Below, piece after piece: positions 1 through 8,657 of a stretch of DNA of 64,000 nt. Below the pieces are notes generated by a model. The model had not been told where the DNA came from. It searched no databases and saw only the letters and a program-made list of their open reading frames with translations. Origin of the DNA: Halapricum desulfuricans (GTDB lineage: Archaea; Halobacteriota; Halobacteria; Halobacteriales; Haloarculaceae); assembly GCF_017094505.1 (NCBI RefSeq), contig NZ_CP064787.1, positions 1,054,001 through 1,118,000 on the forward strand, given 5' to 3'. Position 1 is the first letter of the stretch; each line of letters starts with the position of its first letter. Position numbers and translations under genes: made by a program.

Positions 1-408
1 CGGGAGGGCGGCGGCCGGGCGCACGTCTACTTCGACGGGGCCTCCCGTGGCAACCCCGGGCCGGCGGCGATCGGCTGGGTGGTCCTGACCGGCGACGGAA
101 TCGTCAGCGAGGGGAGCGAGCGCATCGGCCGGGCGACCAACAACCGCGCCGAGTACGAGGGGCTGGTCAAGGCCGTAGAGGTCGCCGCCGACCACGGGTT
201 CGAGGAGATCCGGATCCGAAGCGACTCGGAACTGGTGGTCAAACAGCTTCGCGGGGAGTGGAACACGAACGATCCGGACCTGCGCGAGCGGCGGGTCCGG
301 GCCCGGGAATTGCTCACGGATTTCGACTCGTGGTCGATCGAACACGTCCCGAGAGCGGTAAACGAGCGCGCTGACAGGCTGGCAAACGAAGCGCTCGACG
401 AGGCGTGA
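1..408 (+). CDS. rnhA: Ribonuclease HI, archaeal type (5' end outside window)
   Basis: RNase HI cleaves the RNA strand of RNA-DNA hybrids in the cytoplasm. The frame is open from base 1, so the N-terminus lies upstream of the window. The visible protein starts in the fold's first strand with YFDGASRGNPGP, which supplies the first catalytic Asp. NNRAEYEGL follows with the catalytic Glu, then IRSDSELVVKQLRGEW with the third acidic residue, and VNERADRLANEAL near the end with the C-terminal Asp. All four acidic residues are present, so it should be active. The stop lies 20 nt before the ATG of the next gene, with which it probably forms an operon. Confidence 0.93.
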   Translation, partial: REGGGRAHVYFDGASRGNPGPAAIGWVVLTGDGIVSEGSERIGRATNNRAEYEGLVKAVEVAADHGFEEIRIRSDSELVVKQLRGEWNTNDPDLRERRVRARELLTDFDSWSIEHVPRAVNERADRLANEALDEA

Positions 409-428
409 TCCGCCATGGAGCGACGAAA

Positions 429-992
429 ATGACTGAACTACCCGAGGACGCCATAGACGAGGCCGAGCGACTGACGCGGCTGGCTCGCCGGGCGAGCGGC
501 GAGGAGGCGCGAGCGTACCGACGGGACCGCGAGGAGACGCTCGCCGAGTACGGATACACGGCCCGGGTCCGCGAGGAGGACGACACGCTCGTCTGTCATC
601 CCGAGGAGTGGCTCGACGAGGAGGGGCTGGTCCGCACCGAACGGATCGAAGACCTCGAGCGGGGCGTCGAGCGCTCGCTGTCCGGACCGGGCGAGTCCGA
701 GGACTGGGAGGCGGTCGCGTCACACAACGCCGAGATCGCCCAGCGAGTCGAGACTGAACACGGCGAGACACACGGGGCGACGGCCCGGGCGCTGGCCGAG
801 TTCGCGAGCAACCACTACGCCAAGCCGATCGAGTCCCTGACCGAGGCCGAGCTGGCGGAGTTTCGCGAGGAGTATTTCCCCCGCAACGCCTGGCCCAGCG
901 ACGACCAGCGCGAGCGGCTCCCGCTGTCGATCGAGTATACTATCGACGCGGCGACGACAGACCGAAACGAAACGACCGGAAAAAACGCCTAG
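429..992 (+). CDS. Conserved haloarchaeal rnhA-operon protein, function unknown
   Basis: A 187-residue, very acidic, soluble protein without signal peptide or membrane segment. I recognise it only as the haloarchaeal protein commonly found downstream of rnhA (I believe the DUF7108 group). The N-terminal half is helical and rich in Glu and Arg; the centre contains a VCHPEEWLDEEG stretch. The ATG at 429 is preferred over an upstream in-frame GTG at 405 because that GTG overlaps the rnhA stop and would add residues with no protein-like character. The stop overlaps the stop of the convergent PadR gene by a few bases. No function is assigned. Confidence 0.85.
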   Translation: MTELPEDAIDEAERLTRLARRASGEEARAYRRDREETLAEYGYTARVREEDDTLVCHPEEWLDEEGLVRTERIEDLERGVERSLSGPGESEDWEAVASHNAEIAQRVETEHGETHGATARALAEFASNHYAKPIESLTEAELAEFREEYFPRNAWPSDDQRERLPLSIEYTIDAATTDRNETTGKNA

Positions 993-1348
993 TGGGCCCG
1001 GTCGATCAGTTCGCGCAGATCCGCCGCGCGAGCGTCGTCGGTGACGACCTTTGAGAGCTCCCAGCCGAGCTGATCGAGCAGCGCCTCGTAGCCGTCGTCG
1101 GTCAGCGCGTACTGGTTGGTTCGCTTGTCGAGTTCGCTCTTCTCGACGAGTTCCATCTCGACGAGGTCGTCGAGGTTCGGGTAGAGCCGGCCGTGGTTGA
1201 CCTCCGAGTCGTAGTACGACTCGAGTTCGCGCTTGATCGCAAGCCCGTATCGGGACTCCTCGGCCAAGATGACCAGGATATTGCGCTGAAACGCGGTGAG
1301 TTCCTTCGTGATGCCAGGATCGTTCTGAATTGCTTGTGCCTCTGACAT
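989..1348 (-). CDS. PadR-family transcriptional regulator
   Basis: A 119-residue winged-helix DNA-binding protein. The PadR-type domain spans about residues 18-95, including AFQRNILVILAEESRYG, GLAIKRELESYY, the turn HGRLYPNLDDLVEM, and a wing ending in YALTDDGYEAL. The C-terminal helix is short, as in small PadR proteins that dimerise through it. The start codon directly abuts a large interrupted palindrome (1349-1379) that also covers its TATA-like sequence, so self-repression is likely. It runs convergently to the rnhA-linked gene. The ligand or stress sensed cannot be read from the sequence. Confidence 0.9.
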   Translation of the reverse strand: MSEAQAIQNDPGITKELTAFQRNILVILAEESRYGLAIKRELESYYDSEVNHGRLYPNLDDLVEMELVEKSELDKRTNQYALTDDGYEALLDQLGWELSKVVTDDARAADLRELIDRAH

Positions 1349-1379
1349 GGTTAACTGGATGTCATGGGGACATTTAACC
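1349..1379. promoter_or_regulatory. Candidate PadR auto-operator (31-bp interrupted palindrome)
   Basis: Outer arms GGTTAA and TTAACC enclose inner arms ATGTC and GACAT around a 5-nt centre. The palindrome begins one base upstream of the padR start codon and overlaps a TTAAAT box (minus strand) centred about 26 nt upstream of it. Binding here would block transcription initiation. Confidence 0.5.
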
Positions 1380-1570
1380 CTTGTTAACTCTCTCCAGCAG
1401 TACCGTGGTTTTCGTAACTGCTCGACGGATTAACTGTACATTAGTCGTATCGAGTAGATATAGTATAACCGCCGTGGTGACCCGCATTTCACCGTCCCGC
1501 CGCGGAAGCCGATCGGACGTTGGGGCTGCTGTCGAAAGGACTTTTTGGCCGCTCCCCGGAGAGGCGAGTG

Positions 1571-2104
1571 ATGACGAACCTCTGGGAAGACCTGGAAACC
1601 GGACCGAACCCGCCCGAAGAGATCTACGCGGTCGTCGAGTGTCTCAAGGGCGAGCGCAACAAGTACGAGTACGACAAGGACATTCCCGGTGTCGTGCTCG
1701 ATCGAGTCCTGCACAGCAACGTCCACTACCCCTCCGATTACGGGTTCATCCCCCAGTCCTATTACGACGACGAGGACCCGTTCGACGTGCTGGTACTCGT
1801 CGAAGATCAGACTTTCCCCGGCTGTGTCATCGAGGCGCGTCCGGTCGCGCTGATGAAGATGGACGACGACGGCGAACAGGACGACAAGGTCATCGCCGTC
1901 CCGAGCGAGGACCCCCGCTACGACCACATCGAGGACCTCGAGGACATCCCCCAACAGACGCTGGACGAGATCGACGAGTTCTTCGCGACCTACAAGAACC
2001 TCGAAGAAGGCAAGGAAGTCGAAACGCTGGGCTGGGAGGACAAGCAGGCCGCCTTCGACGCGATCGAACACGCCCAGCAACTGTACGACGAAACGTTCGC
2101 GTAA
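1571..2104 (+). CDS. ppa: Inorganic pyrophosphatase (family I)
   Basis: Hydrolyses pyrophosphate to two phosphates, pulling biosynthetic reactions forward in the cytoplasm. The 177-residue length is normal for soluble family I enzymes. Visible signatures are KYEYDKDIPGVVLDRVL, the SDYGFIPQ strand, and the family motif DEDPFDVLVL with its Mg2+-binding Asp residues. EDPRYDHI and the C-terminal GWEDKQAA segment also fit the family. The ATG at 1571 is chosen over an upstream TTG because MTNLWEDLETGPNPPE is the typical haloarchaeal N-terminus. A TATA-like tract lies near 1459-1467, which would imply a leader of about 80 nt. Confidence 0.96.
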   Translation: MTNLWEDLETGPNPPEEIYAVVECLKGERNKYEYDKDIPGVVLDRVLHSNVHYPSDYGFIPQSYYDDEDPFDVLVLVEDQTFPGCVIEARPVALMKMDDDGEQDDKVIAVPSEDPRYDHIEDLEDIPQQTLDEIDEFFATYKNLEEGKEVETLGWEDKQAAFDAIEHAQQLYDETFA

Positions 2105-2201
2105 CGCCGCGACGCCGATTTCCGGCCGTTTCTGCGTTCGATACCGGGTCGTATGCATCGCGGACATGTGCCGGTTCGCTCCGATTCGTTATGAGCATGG
2201 G

Positions 2202-2209
2202 TAATTATA
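2202..2209 (+). promoter_or_regulatory. TATA box of the 42-residue small protein gene
   Basis: TAATTATA lies about 34 nt upstream of the ATG at 2239, the spacing expected for a leaderless or nearly leaderless haloarchaeal transcript. Confidence 0.5.
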
Positions 2210-2238
2210 TGCGGATCGAGCGCGTAGGAACGCCTGCG

Positions 2239-2367
2239 ATGGCAACCACTCGTCCGCCAGCCGGCATGGATCACCCGACGGTCGTTCCCGAGCGCCGTCC
2301 CCGGTCGGGGCTCTATCACGTGACAGTCGTGCCGGAGAACTACGACCCGTCAGCGGACGACGACTAG
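2239..2367 (+). CDS. Small protein, 42 aa, with an internal VVPE repeat
   Basis: A short frame with its own TATA box at the right distance. The product is proline-rich and acidic at the C-terminus. It contains an internal near-repeat, HPTVVPERR and HVTVVPENY, about 18 residues apart. It has no membrane segment and no cysteines. It sits alone between ppa and the phosphatase-superfamily gene, in the same direction as both. I do not recognise the family. The promoter spacing and repeated motif argue for a real gene; its length is the main weakness. Confidence 0.55.
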   Translation: MATTRPPAGMDHPTVVPERRPRSGLYHVTVVPENYDPSADDD

Positions 2368-2434
2368 CAGTTCCCCGTGTCGGAGGAAACTCGCGAAAAG
2401 AAGCTTCTTGTGCCCGTCACTGGTAAGCGTGGGT

Positions 2435-3778
2435 ATGGGACTGTTCGACCGGCTTCGAGGCGACGACGGACCCCGCGTCGCGTTTTTCGGGATTGACGGG
2501 GTGCCCTACAGCCTGCTCGCCGACCACGAGGAAGAGTTCGAGAACCTCGCCGCGATCGCCGACGAGGGGAGCGCCGGCGCGATCGACAGCATCGTGCCCC
2601 CTGAGTCAAGCGCCTGCTGGCCGTCGCTGACGACCGGCGTCAATCCCGGAGAAACCGGCGTCTACGGCTTTCAGGACCGTGAAGTCGGCTCGTATGACAC
2701 CTACGTCCCCATGGGTCGAGACGTGCAGGCGACCCGTGTGTGGGACCGCATCGAGGACGAGGACAGGCGAGCGACGGTCATGAACGTGCCAGTCACGTTC
2801 CCGCCCCAGCGTGACGTCCAGCGGATGGTCTCGGGCTTTCTCTCGCCGGGCGTCGAGAAGGCCGCCTACCCCGACGAGCTTCGGGACTACCTCGAGGGGA
2901 TCGACTACCGGATCGACGTCAACGCCAAACTCGGCCACGACGACGACAAGCGCGAGTTCATCGAGGACGCCCACGAGACGCTCGAAAAACGGTTCGAGGC
3001 GTTCAAACACTACATCCAGGAGGACGACTGGGACCTGTTTTTCGGCGTCTTCATGACGACCGACCGGGTCAATCACTTCCTGTTCAAAGACTACGAGCAG
3101 GACGGCGAGTACAGAGAGGAATTCATCGAGTTCTATCGCACGGTCGACGACTACCTCGGCCAGTTGCGGGAGTTGCTCGACGACGACGTGACGATGATGG
3201 TCGCTTCCGACCACGGGTTCACCTCGCTGGAGTATGAGGTCCATCTCAACGAGTGGCTCGCCCGGGAAGGGTGGCTCTCCTATGACAACGAGGACCACGA
3301 GGAACTGGGCGACATCGCCGACGAGACGACGGCGTACTCGCTGATCCCCGGCCGGTTCTACCTCAACCTGGAGGGGCGCGAGCCGCGCGGGAGCGTGCCC
3401 GAATCCGAGTACGAGGAGGTGCGCGCCGAACTCAAGGCCGAACTCGAGCGCCTCGAAGGGCCGGACGGAAACCCGGTCGCGGACCGGGTCGTCACCGGCG
3501 AGGACGCCTTCCGTGGCGACCACGACGACATCGCGCCCGACCTCGTCGTGGTTCCCAACCACGGATTCGACCTGAAAGCCGGGTTCAAAGGCGACAGCGA
3601 CGTCTTCGGCGTGGGGCCGCGCAACGGCATGCACAGCTTCGACAACGCGACGCTGTACGTCGACGACCCCGACGTCCGCATCGAGGACGCCGACCTGTTC
3701 GACATCGCGCCGACGATCCTCTCGCTGATGGACGTTGAGTACGACCGGACCGAGTTCGACGGCCGCAGCCTCGTCTAG
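2435..3778 (+). CDS. Alkaline phosphatase superfamily phosphodiesterase/nucleotide pyrophosphatase-like protein
   Basis: A 447-residue soluble enzyme of the alkaline-phosphatase superfamily, which hydrolyses phosphate mono- or diesters at two metal ions. The first metal Asp lies in VAFFGIDGVPYSLL near residue 20. The nucleophile region is PPESSACWPSLTTGVNPGE near residue 60. TTDRVNHFLF supplies a metal Asp/His pair, VASDHGFTSLEYEV the DHG pair, and GPRNGMHSFDNATLYV the last metal His. No signal peptide is seen, so it probably acts in the cytoplasm. MGLFDRLRGDDGP is the likely start; 9 upstream in-frame codons look non-coding. The substrate is unknown. Confidence 0.86.
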   Translation: MGLFDRLRGDDGPRVAFFGIDGVPYSLLADHEEEFENLAAIADEGSAGAIDSIVPPESSACWPSLTTGVNPGETGVYGFQDREVGSYDTYVPMGRDVQATRVWDRIEDEDRRATVMNVPVTFPPQRDVQRMVSGFLSPGVEKAAYPDELRDYLEGIDYRIDVNAKLGHDDDKREFIEDAHETLEKRFEAFKHYIQEDDWDLFFGVFMTTDRVNHFLFKDYEQDGEYREEFIEFYRTVDDYLGQLRELLDDDVTMMVASDHGFTSLEYEVHLNEWLAREGWLSYDNEDHEELGDIADETTAYSLIPGRFYLNLEGREPRGSVPESEYEEVRAELKAELERLEGPDGNPVADRVVTGEDAFRGDHDDIAPDLVVVPNHGFDLKAGFKGDSDVFGVGPRNGMHSFDNATLYVDDPDVRIEDADLFDIAPTILSLMDVEYDRTEFDGRSLV

Positions 3779-3828
3779 CCGTCGATCGAACTGTCAGTCG
3801 AGCTGACCGGCGGTTGCGACACAGGAGT

Positions 3829-3836
3829 ATTTATAC
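3829..3836 (+). promoter_or_regulatory. TATA box of the ribbon-helix-helix-like gene
   Basis: ATTTATAC centred about 27 nt upstream of the ATG at 3859, indicating a leaderless transcript and supporting that start over an in-frame ATG at 3814. Confidence 0.6.
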
Positions 3837-3858
3837 TTCGACCGACGAACTGGAAACG

Positions 3859-4320
3859 ATGGCGGACGTTTCCCTGGACCTCGATCCGGCGATGATCGAC
3901 AACCTGCGCCGCGAGGCCGACGAGCACGGGTTCGAGGACCTCGACGGCTACGTCGAGTGGCTGCTGGGTCATCGCGACACAGTGCTCGGCGAACACGACG
4001 TCTGGAACAGCCCTCCCGGCGGGGACTTCGACGCCGATCTGGGACAGTCGAGCGGCCCGTCGCTCGATCCCGATCGGCCCGGCGTGGACGCAGGGACGAC
4101 CGAGGCGTCGTCTCCGGAGTCAGACACTGCCGGAGGACCGTCACTGGAACCAGACCGGACAGAGCGTTCGTCGCCGGAGCCCGACAGCTCCACACAGAAG
4201 TCGGACGAGCCGTCGCAGGACGAGCAGACCGACGAGGACGACGTGGCGCTCCCCGACGAAGACGGGGCCGACGACGACGACGTCGCCGCGGCGCTCGAAG
4301 ACCTCGACCTCGACGAGTGA
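3859..4320 (+). CDS. Acidic protein with ribbon-helix-helix-like N-terminus
   Basis: A 153-residue protein. Residues 1-45 (SLDLDPAMIDNLRREADEHG, then GYVEWLLGHRD) look like a ribbon-helix-helix/CopG strand and helices. The rest is disordered and rich in Ser, Pro, Asp and Glu, ending in an almost purely acidic tail. That design suggests a small nucleic-acid or protein adaptor with a charged tail. The TATA box at 3829 fixes the start. It is convergent with the CetZ-like gene, with only 14 nt between stop codons. No family name can be given. Confidence 0.75.
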   Translation: MADVSLDLDPAMIDNLRREADEHGFEDLDGYVEWLLGHRDTVLGEHDVWNSPPGGDFDADLGQSSGPSLDPDRPGVDAGTTEASSPESDTAGGPSLEPDRTERSSPEPDSSTQKSDEPSQDEQTDEDDVALPDEDGADDDDVAAALEDLDLDE

Positions 4321-4334
4321 CGACGCGTCGACTG

Positions 4335-5414
4335 TCAAAAGAGGTCTTCGAGCTGGTCGTTCTCGAAGGCGTCGTTCGGATCCGGCGTCGGTTCGCTGGC
4401 CCGCTCGTGTGCCTCGCGGGCGCGGTCGAGGAACTCGTCGATCCGACTGGAGCGTTCGACCCCGCCGAGCAGCACGAGCGCGGCGAGCCGCTCGCTATCG
4501 AGCGGGAAGTCCCCGCCCCTGACCTCCAGACAGCCGGTCTCGTCCTCGAGCCAGCGGCGCGCGCGTTCGACGCCCTTGCGGGCGATGCGATCGGGGTCGC
4601 CGCCGATCACCAGCAGCGCCGTGTCGGCCTCGACCGCGTTCGGCAGGCTGGTACCCGAGAGCAGGGCGTTTCGCGTCGCTGTGACGATATTATTGACGTT
4701 GTCCGCGCTGTCCTCGGCGGCCGCCGCGGAGGCGTATCCGATCGACGCGATCCCCCCGGGCCGGAGCGTGTTGATGACCTCGCTGGAGTCGACGACGCTC
4801 TCTGCGACCCCGTCGACGACCTCGCCGGCGGCCAGCAACAGACCGACGCGCTGGGCGATGTTCCGGTTTATCGTCTCGAAACTCGCCTCGAGGCTCTCCT
4901 CGTTGTCGTGCCAGGCGTCGTTGTCGATCAGGACCGTCGCGTCGGCCTCGCGGGCGACGGTCTTGAGCGACCGACCGGCGTTCGCCTGATAGATCGACCC
5001 CTCGTTGCGCCCCGGTAACACGCCGAGCACGTAGACAGGGACGTCGTAGATGCGCCTGAGTTCGTGAGCGAGCATCGGCGCGCCGCCGGAGCCGGTCCCG
5101 CCGCCGAGCCCGGCGACGATCACGATCCCCTCCGCGCGGGAGGTGATCCGGCCGTCGAGTTCGTCGATCACTTCCGTCGACTCCTCGCGCATGATCTCAG
5201 CGCCGAGTTCGTTGTCCCCGCCGACGCCGTGACCTTTCACGCGATCGCGCCCGATCAGCTGCGTGTCGATGTCGAGCGCCTGCAGATCGGCCTCGGCGGT
5301 GTTGACCGCCAGCGCCCCCTGAATCGCGTCGAACCCCATCTCGTAGTCGTATTCGGCGAGGGCCTGCGTGATCTTGCCGCCGGCTTGACCGACCCCGATC
5401 AGGACGACCTTCAT
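4335..5414 (-). CDS. cetZ: CetZ-like tubulin/FtsZ-superfamily GTPase
   Basis: CetZ proteins are tubulin/FtsZ-superfamily GTPases of haloarchaea that polymerise and influence cell shape and motility rather than division. The 359-residue protein begins MKVVLIGVGQAGGK, the first nucleotide-contact loop. GLGGGTGSGGAPMLAHEL near residue 100 is the tubulin signature loop, and a FtsZ-like C-terminal domain follows. The basic C-terminal FtsA/ZipA-binding tail of true FtsZ is absent. The start at 5414 is chosen because the preceding 10 codons do not belong to the fold. It lies 60 nt after hisS on the same strand. Whether it is CetZ1, CetZ2 or another paralogue cannot be settled here. Confidence 0.88.
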   Translation of the reverse strand: MKVVLIGVGQAGGKITQALAEYDYEMGFDAIQGALAVNTAEADLQALDIDTQLIGRDRVKGHGVGGDNELGAEIMREESTEVIDELDGRITSRAEGIVIVAGLGGGTGSGGAPMLAHELRRIYDVPVYVLGVLPGRNEGSIYQANAGRSLKTVAREADATVLIDNDAWHDNEESLEASFETINRNIAQRVGLLLAAGEVVDGVAESVVDSSEVINTLRPGGIASIGYASAAAAEDSADNVNNIVTATRNALLSGTSLPNAVEADTALLVIGGDPDRIARKGVERARRWLEDETGCLEVRGGDFPLDSERLAALVLLGGVERSSRIDEFLDRAREAHERASEPTPDPNDAFENDQLEDLF

Positions 5415-5473
5415 ACACGCAGGGTCGGCACACCGCGTAATCAACGTTTGGTCCGCTTCGGCCGGTATTTGAG

Positions 5474-6763
5474 CTATGCCAGTTCGTCGACGACGTCCTC
5501 GATCGGCACCCGCCGTTCGTCGCCGCTGTCCATGTCCCGGACCGTCACGACCCCGTCGTCGAGATCGCGCTGGCCGACGATAAGCACCGTCTCGGCGTTG
5601 ATGCTGTCGGCGTACTCGAACTGCCCGCCGAGCCCTCGATCCGCCAGATCGGTCTCGACGACCAGTCCCGCCCCGCGGAGGTCGCTCGCGAACCCGAGCG
5701 CTTCCTCGCGGACGTCCCCGGAGACGGCGGCGACGTAGACGTCAGTCGTCAGTTCCTCGGCGGGCCACTCGCCCTCCTTCTTGAGCAGTTCGCGCGTCGT
5801 CGAGTAGCCGAAGGCAAAGCCCACTGCGGGCACGTCCTGACTGCCGAACAGGCCCACGAGGTCGTCGTAGCGGCCGCCGCCGAACAGGGCGCGCAGCTCG
5901 CCCTCGCTGTCGAAGGCCTCGAAGACCAGCCCCGTGTAGTAGGCGAGCCCGCGGACGATCGACAGATCGAGCTTGCAGGCCTCGGCGACGCCGTACGACT
6001 CCAGCGCGTCGGCAAGATCGGCCATCCGATCGACCGCCTCGAGGGCGTCCTCGTCGTCGGGCGCGAGCTCGCGCAGCCGGTCGATCTCCTCGGTGATCGG
6101 TCCCCGGATCGAGGTGAGTTCGTCGATCCGTTCGGCCGACTCGTGGGCGACGCCGGTGTTGCGCAGCTCGGTCAGGAACTCCTCGCGGGCGAGTTTCTCC
6201 TTGTCGTCGATGACTTTCATCACTTCGTCAGTCCCGTCGATCCCCTCCGCTTCGAGCAGCGCGTCCAGCAGCGTTCGGTCGTTGATCAGAAACTCGACGC
6301 GATCGGCCACGCCCAGCCGCTCGTAAATCGTCGCGGCGACGGCGATGACCTCGGCGTCGGCCTCGACCGACTCGATCCCGAAGACGTCGACGTCGGTCTG
6401 GAAGAACTCCCTGTCCCGCCCCTTCTGGACGTTCTCGTAGCGCCACCGTTTCGAGGTGTCGTACCACTTGATCGGGGTCTTGAGGTCCTTGCGCTGCTGG
6501 ACCAGCCGCGCGCGAGTCGGCGTCTGCTCGGGCGTGAGCGTGACCTGCCGGCCCCCGCGATCCTCGAAGGAGTAGGTCTGGTCCATCAGCTCCTCGCCGG
6601 ACTTGATCTCGTAGAGTTCCCGGCGCTCGACGGCGGGCGTGTCGATCTCCCGGAAGCCGAATTCCGCGGCGGTCGTCTCGACGACGTCGATGACGTCCCG
6701 CCAGGCGGCGAACTCTTCGGGATAGCGATCGTAGAATCCCTTCAGGCTCTCGATGTCGGTCAT
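5474..6763 (-). CDS. hisS: Histidyl-tRNA synthetase
   Basis: Class II synthetase that charges tRNA-His with histidine in the cytoplasm. The 429-residue length is usual. Class II motif 2 is at about residues 108-120 (RYENVQKGRDREF, ending in DVDVFG). The histidine-specific signature LAYYTGLVFEAF lies at about 273-284. Motif 3 follows in GFAFGYSTTRELL, and the C-terminal anticodon-binding domain runs from about residue 335 (YVAAVSGDVREEALG). The gene precedes the CetZ-like gene on the same strand. An 82-bp palindromic element lies 55 nt upstream of its start. Confidence 0.97.
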   Translation of the reverse strand: MTDIESLKGFYDRYPEEFAAWRDVIDVVETTAAEFGFREIDTPAVERRELYEIKSGEELMDQTYSFEDRGGRQVTLTPEQTPTRARLVQQRKDLKTPIKWYDTSKRWRYENVQKGRDREFFQTDVDVFGIESVEADAEVIAVAATIYERLGVADRVEFLINDRTLLDALLEAEGIDGTDEVMKVIDDKEKLAREEFLTELRNTGVAHESAERIDELTSIRGPITEEIDRLRELAPDDEDALEAVDRMADLADALESYGVAEACKLDLSIVRGLAYYTGLVFEAFDSEGELRALFGGGRYDDLVGLFGSQDVPAVGFAFGYSTTRELLKKEGEWPAEELTTDVYVAAVSGDVREEALGFASDLRGAGLVVETDLADRGLGGQFEYADSINAETVLIVGQRDLDDGVVTVRDMDSGDERRVPIEDVVDELA

Positions 6764-6818
6764 TACCCCGTTGTGATCACGGGAGCGACATAGGGGTTCG
6801 GAAAGCGATCGGTCGAGT

Positions 6819-6900
6819 CATACTGGTGGCTATCGGTTCGTAACGATATCTGGCACGACGGCGTGCCAGATCAGTTCGAAATGGTATCGCCACCAGTATC
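6819..6900 (+). repeat. 82-bp palindromic MITE-like element, copy 1
   Basis: The ends are inverted repeats (ATACTGGTGGC at 6820-6830, GCCACCAGTAT at 6889-6899). The centre is a perfect 10-bp stem (ATCTGGCACG/CGTGCCAGAT) on a 4-nt loop. The reverse complement matches copy 2 at 12682-12763 at 77 of 82 positions with no gap. It encodes nothing. It lies in the hisS/amidohydrolase intergenic region. Confidence 0.85.
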
Positions 6901-7125
6901 AGAGAGGACGCGCGAAGGCGTCGGCGACCTCGTCGAAGCGTTTGACGGACGCTACTGGATACGTCGGTTCGGATCGTCGCTCGGACGCATTGATCGTCAA
7001 ACTAGCCGGACAAACGCTCGTCCTGTCGGCTGTACTCGTTCGGCAGTATACCGGCCCCGGAGTACCGAAGCCTTCAGGAACGCACAGCCGACAGTCTTAA
7101 CGCAGTTCCGGCCCCGGCTTTCCCC
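6901..7125. other. Non-coding stretch between element copy 1 and the amidohydrolase gene
   Basis: 225 bases with no frame of protein-like composition. Apart from the promoter region expected just before 7126, I see no RNA gene or further repeat. Confidence 0.4.
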
Positions 7126-8646
7126 ATGACCGCGCCGGCCGACCGGATCCTCACGAACGTCGAGGGACACACGTTGACCGAACCCGACGAGACCTTCCGA
7201 GCGGTCGCGATCCGCGACGGCCGGATCGTCCGGATCGGTCGAGCCGAGGAGGTCCGGTTTCTGGAGGGCGTCGAGACCGACACGCACGACCTCGAGGGCG
7301 CGACGCTGTTGCCCGGGTTCGTCGACGCGCACACGCACATGGACGTCCTGGGCCGGCGACAGGTCGAGACCGACCTCGGGGACGCCTCTGGACCGCGGGA
7401 GGCCGTCTCCCGACTCCGAGCAGGGGCTGACGGCGACGGCTGGGTCCTCGGGTTCGGCTACGACGAGTCGACCTGGGAGGTGTCGCGATATCTCACGCGC
7501 GAGGACCTGGATCGGGTCAGCGACGATCGGCCGGTCGCGGCGTTCCGCGAGGACCTGCACGTCGTCTCGGTCAACAGCGTCGCGCTCGATCGACTCGCGC
7601 CGGACCTGCCCGACGAGGACGTCCGGACCGAGGGCGGCGAGCCGACGGGCGTGCTCGTCGAGAGCGCACTCGGGATGGTCACCGACGCGATCGAACCCGA
7701 CGTCGACCAGACGAGGGAGCACCTGCTGGCCGCCCAGTCGGTCGCGCTCGAACGCGGCGTCACGACCGTCCACGACATGGTGCGCAACCGACACGCACCG
7801 GGCGTCTACCGCGAACTGGATCTCGCTGGCGAACTCGACCTCCGGGTGCGGCTCAACTACTGGGCCGACTTCCTGGAGGCGCTCGAAGCGACCGGTGCAC
7901 GAACCAACCACGGCAGCGACCGGGTCGCGACGGGCGCGATCAAGACCTACACCGACGGGTCGATCGGGGGCCGCACGGCGAAGCTCTCCCGGCCGTACGC
8001 CGACGCGGATACGGACGGTACCTGGGTCCGCGAGCCCGCCGACCTCGCCGAACTGGCCGAGCGAGTCGCGGACGGCGGCTTCCAGATGGCCGCCCACGCG
8101 ATCGGTGACGCGGCGATCGAGGCCGTCATCGACGCCTACGAGGACATCGAGGGCGATCGCCACCGGATCGAGCACGCCGAGTTGCTGACCGACGGGGCGA
8201 TCGGGCGGCTCGCCGACGCCGGGATCGTCGTCTCGGCCCAGCCGAACTTCCACCGCTGGGCGCGGACGGGCGGGCTCTACGAGACGGCGCTCGGTCCCGA
8301 ACGGCAGGCACGGACCAACCGGTTCGCGGCGTTGCGAGACGCGGGCGTTCGGCTGGCGTTCGGGAGCGACTGCATGCCGCTCGATCCGCTGTTCGGCGTC
8401 CGACAGGCCGTCACCGCGCCCGAACCGAGCCAGCGACTGTCGGTCACCGAGGCGCTGCGGGCCTACACGCTCGGCGGCGCCTACGCCGGCTTCGACGAGG
8501 ACCGGCTGGGAACGATCGAACCCGGAAAGCGGGCCGATCTGGTCGCGCTCGCGGAATCGCCATGGGACGTCCCCGAGACGGCGATCGACGACGTCGACGT
8601 CGTGGCGACGCTGGTCAGTGGCGAGATCGTCGCCGACAGCCGGTAG
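7126..8646 (+). CDS. Amidohydrolase, YtcJ-like family
   Basis: A 506-residue metal-dependent amidohydrolase of the YtcJ type, a group related to imidazolonepropionase and N-substituted amide hydrolases. The first metal site is GFVDAHTHMDVLG near residue 65. The large barrel insertion typical of YtcJ follows. QMAAHAIGDAAIE and RIEHAELLTD provide later metal-site histidines, and FGSDCMPLDPLFGV the catalytic Asp. The C-terminal composite beta domain ends in GTIEPGKRADLVAL, as in the family. No signal peptide, so cytoplasmic. It stands alone between non-coding DNA and small genes; the substrate cannot be inferred. Confidence 0.9.
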   Translation: MTAPADRILTNVEGHTLTEPDETFRAVAIRDGRIVRIGRAEEVRFLEGVETDTHDLEGATLLPGFVDAHTHMDVLGRRQVETDLGDASGPREAVSRLRAGADGDGWVLGFGYDESTWEVSRYLTREDLDRVSDDRPVAAFREDLHVVSVNSVALDRLAPDLPDEDVRTEGGEPTGVLVESALGMVTDAIEPDVDQTREHLLAAQSVALERGVTTVHDMVRNRHAPGVYRELDLAGELDLRVRLNYWADFLEALEATGARTNHGSDRVATGAIKTYTDGSIGGRTAKLSRPYADADTDGTWVREPADLAELAERVADGGFQMAAHAIGDAAIEAVIDAYEDIEGDRHRIEHAELLTDGAIGRLADAGIVVSAQPNFHRWARTGGLYETALGPERQARTNRFAALRDAGVRLAFGSDCMPLDPLFGVRQAVTAPEPSQRLSVTEALRAYTLGGAYAGFDEDRLGTIEPGKRADLVALAESPWDVPETAIDDVDVVATLVSGEIVADSR

Positions 8647-8657
8647 AACGGTGTTCG

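Noticed and set aside
1430-2367. Long open frames on both strands around ppa
   Set aside because: They are out-of-frame shadows of the ppa gene: high-GC bias at third positions keeps other frames open. Only the 2239-2367 tail has independent promoter and repeat support.
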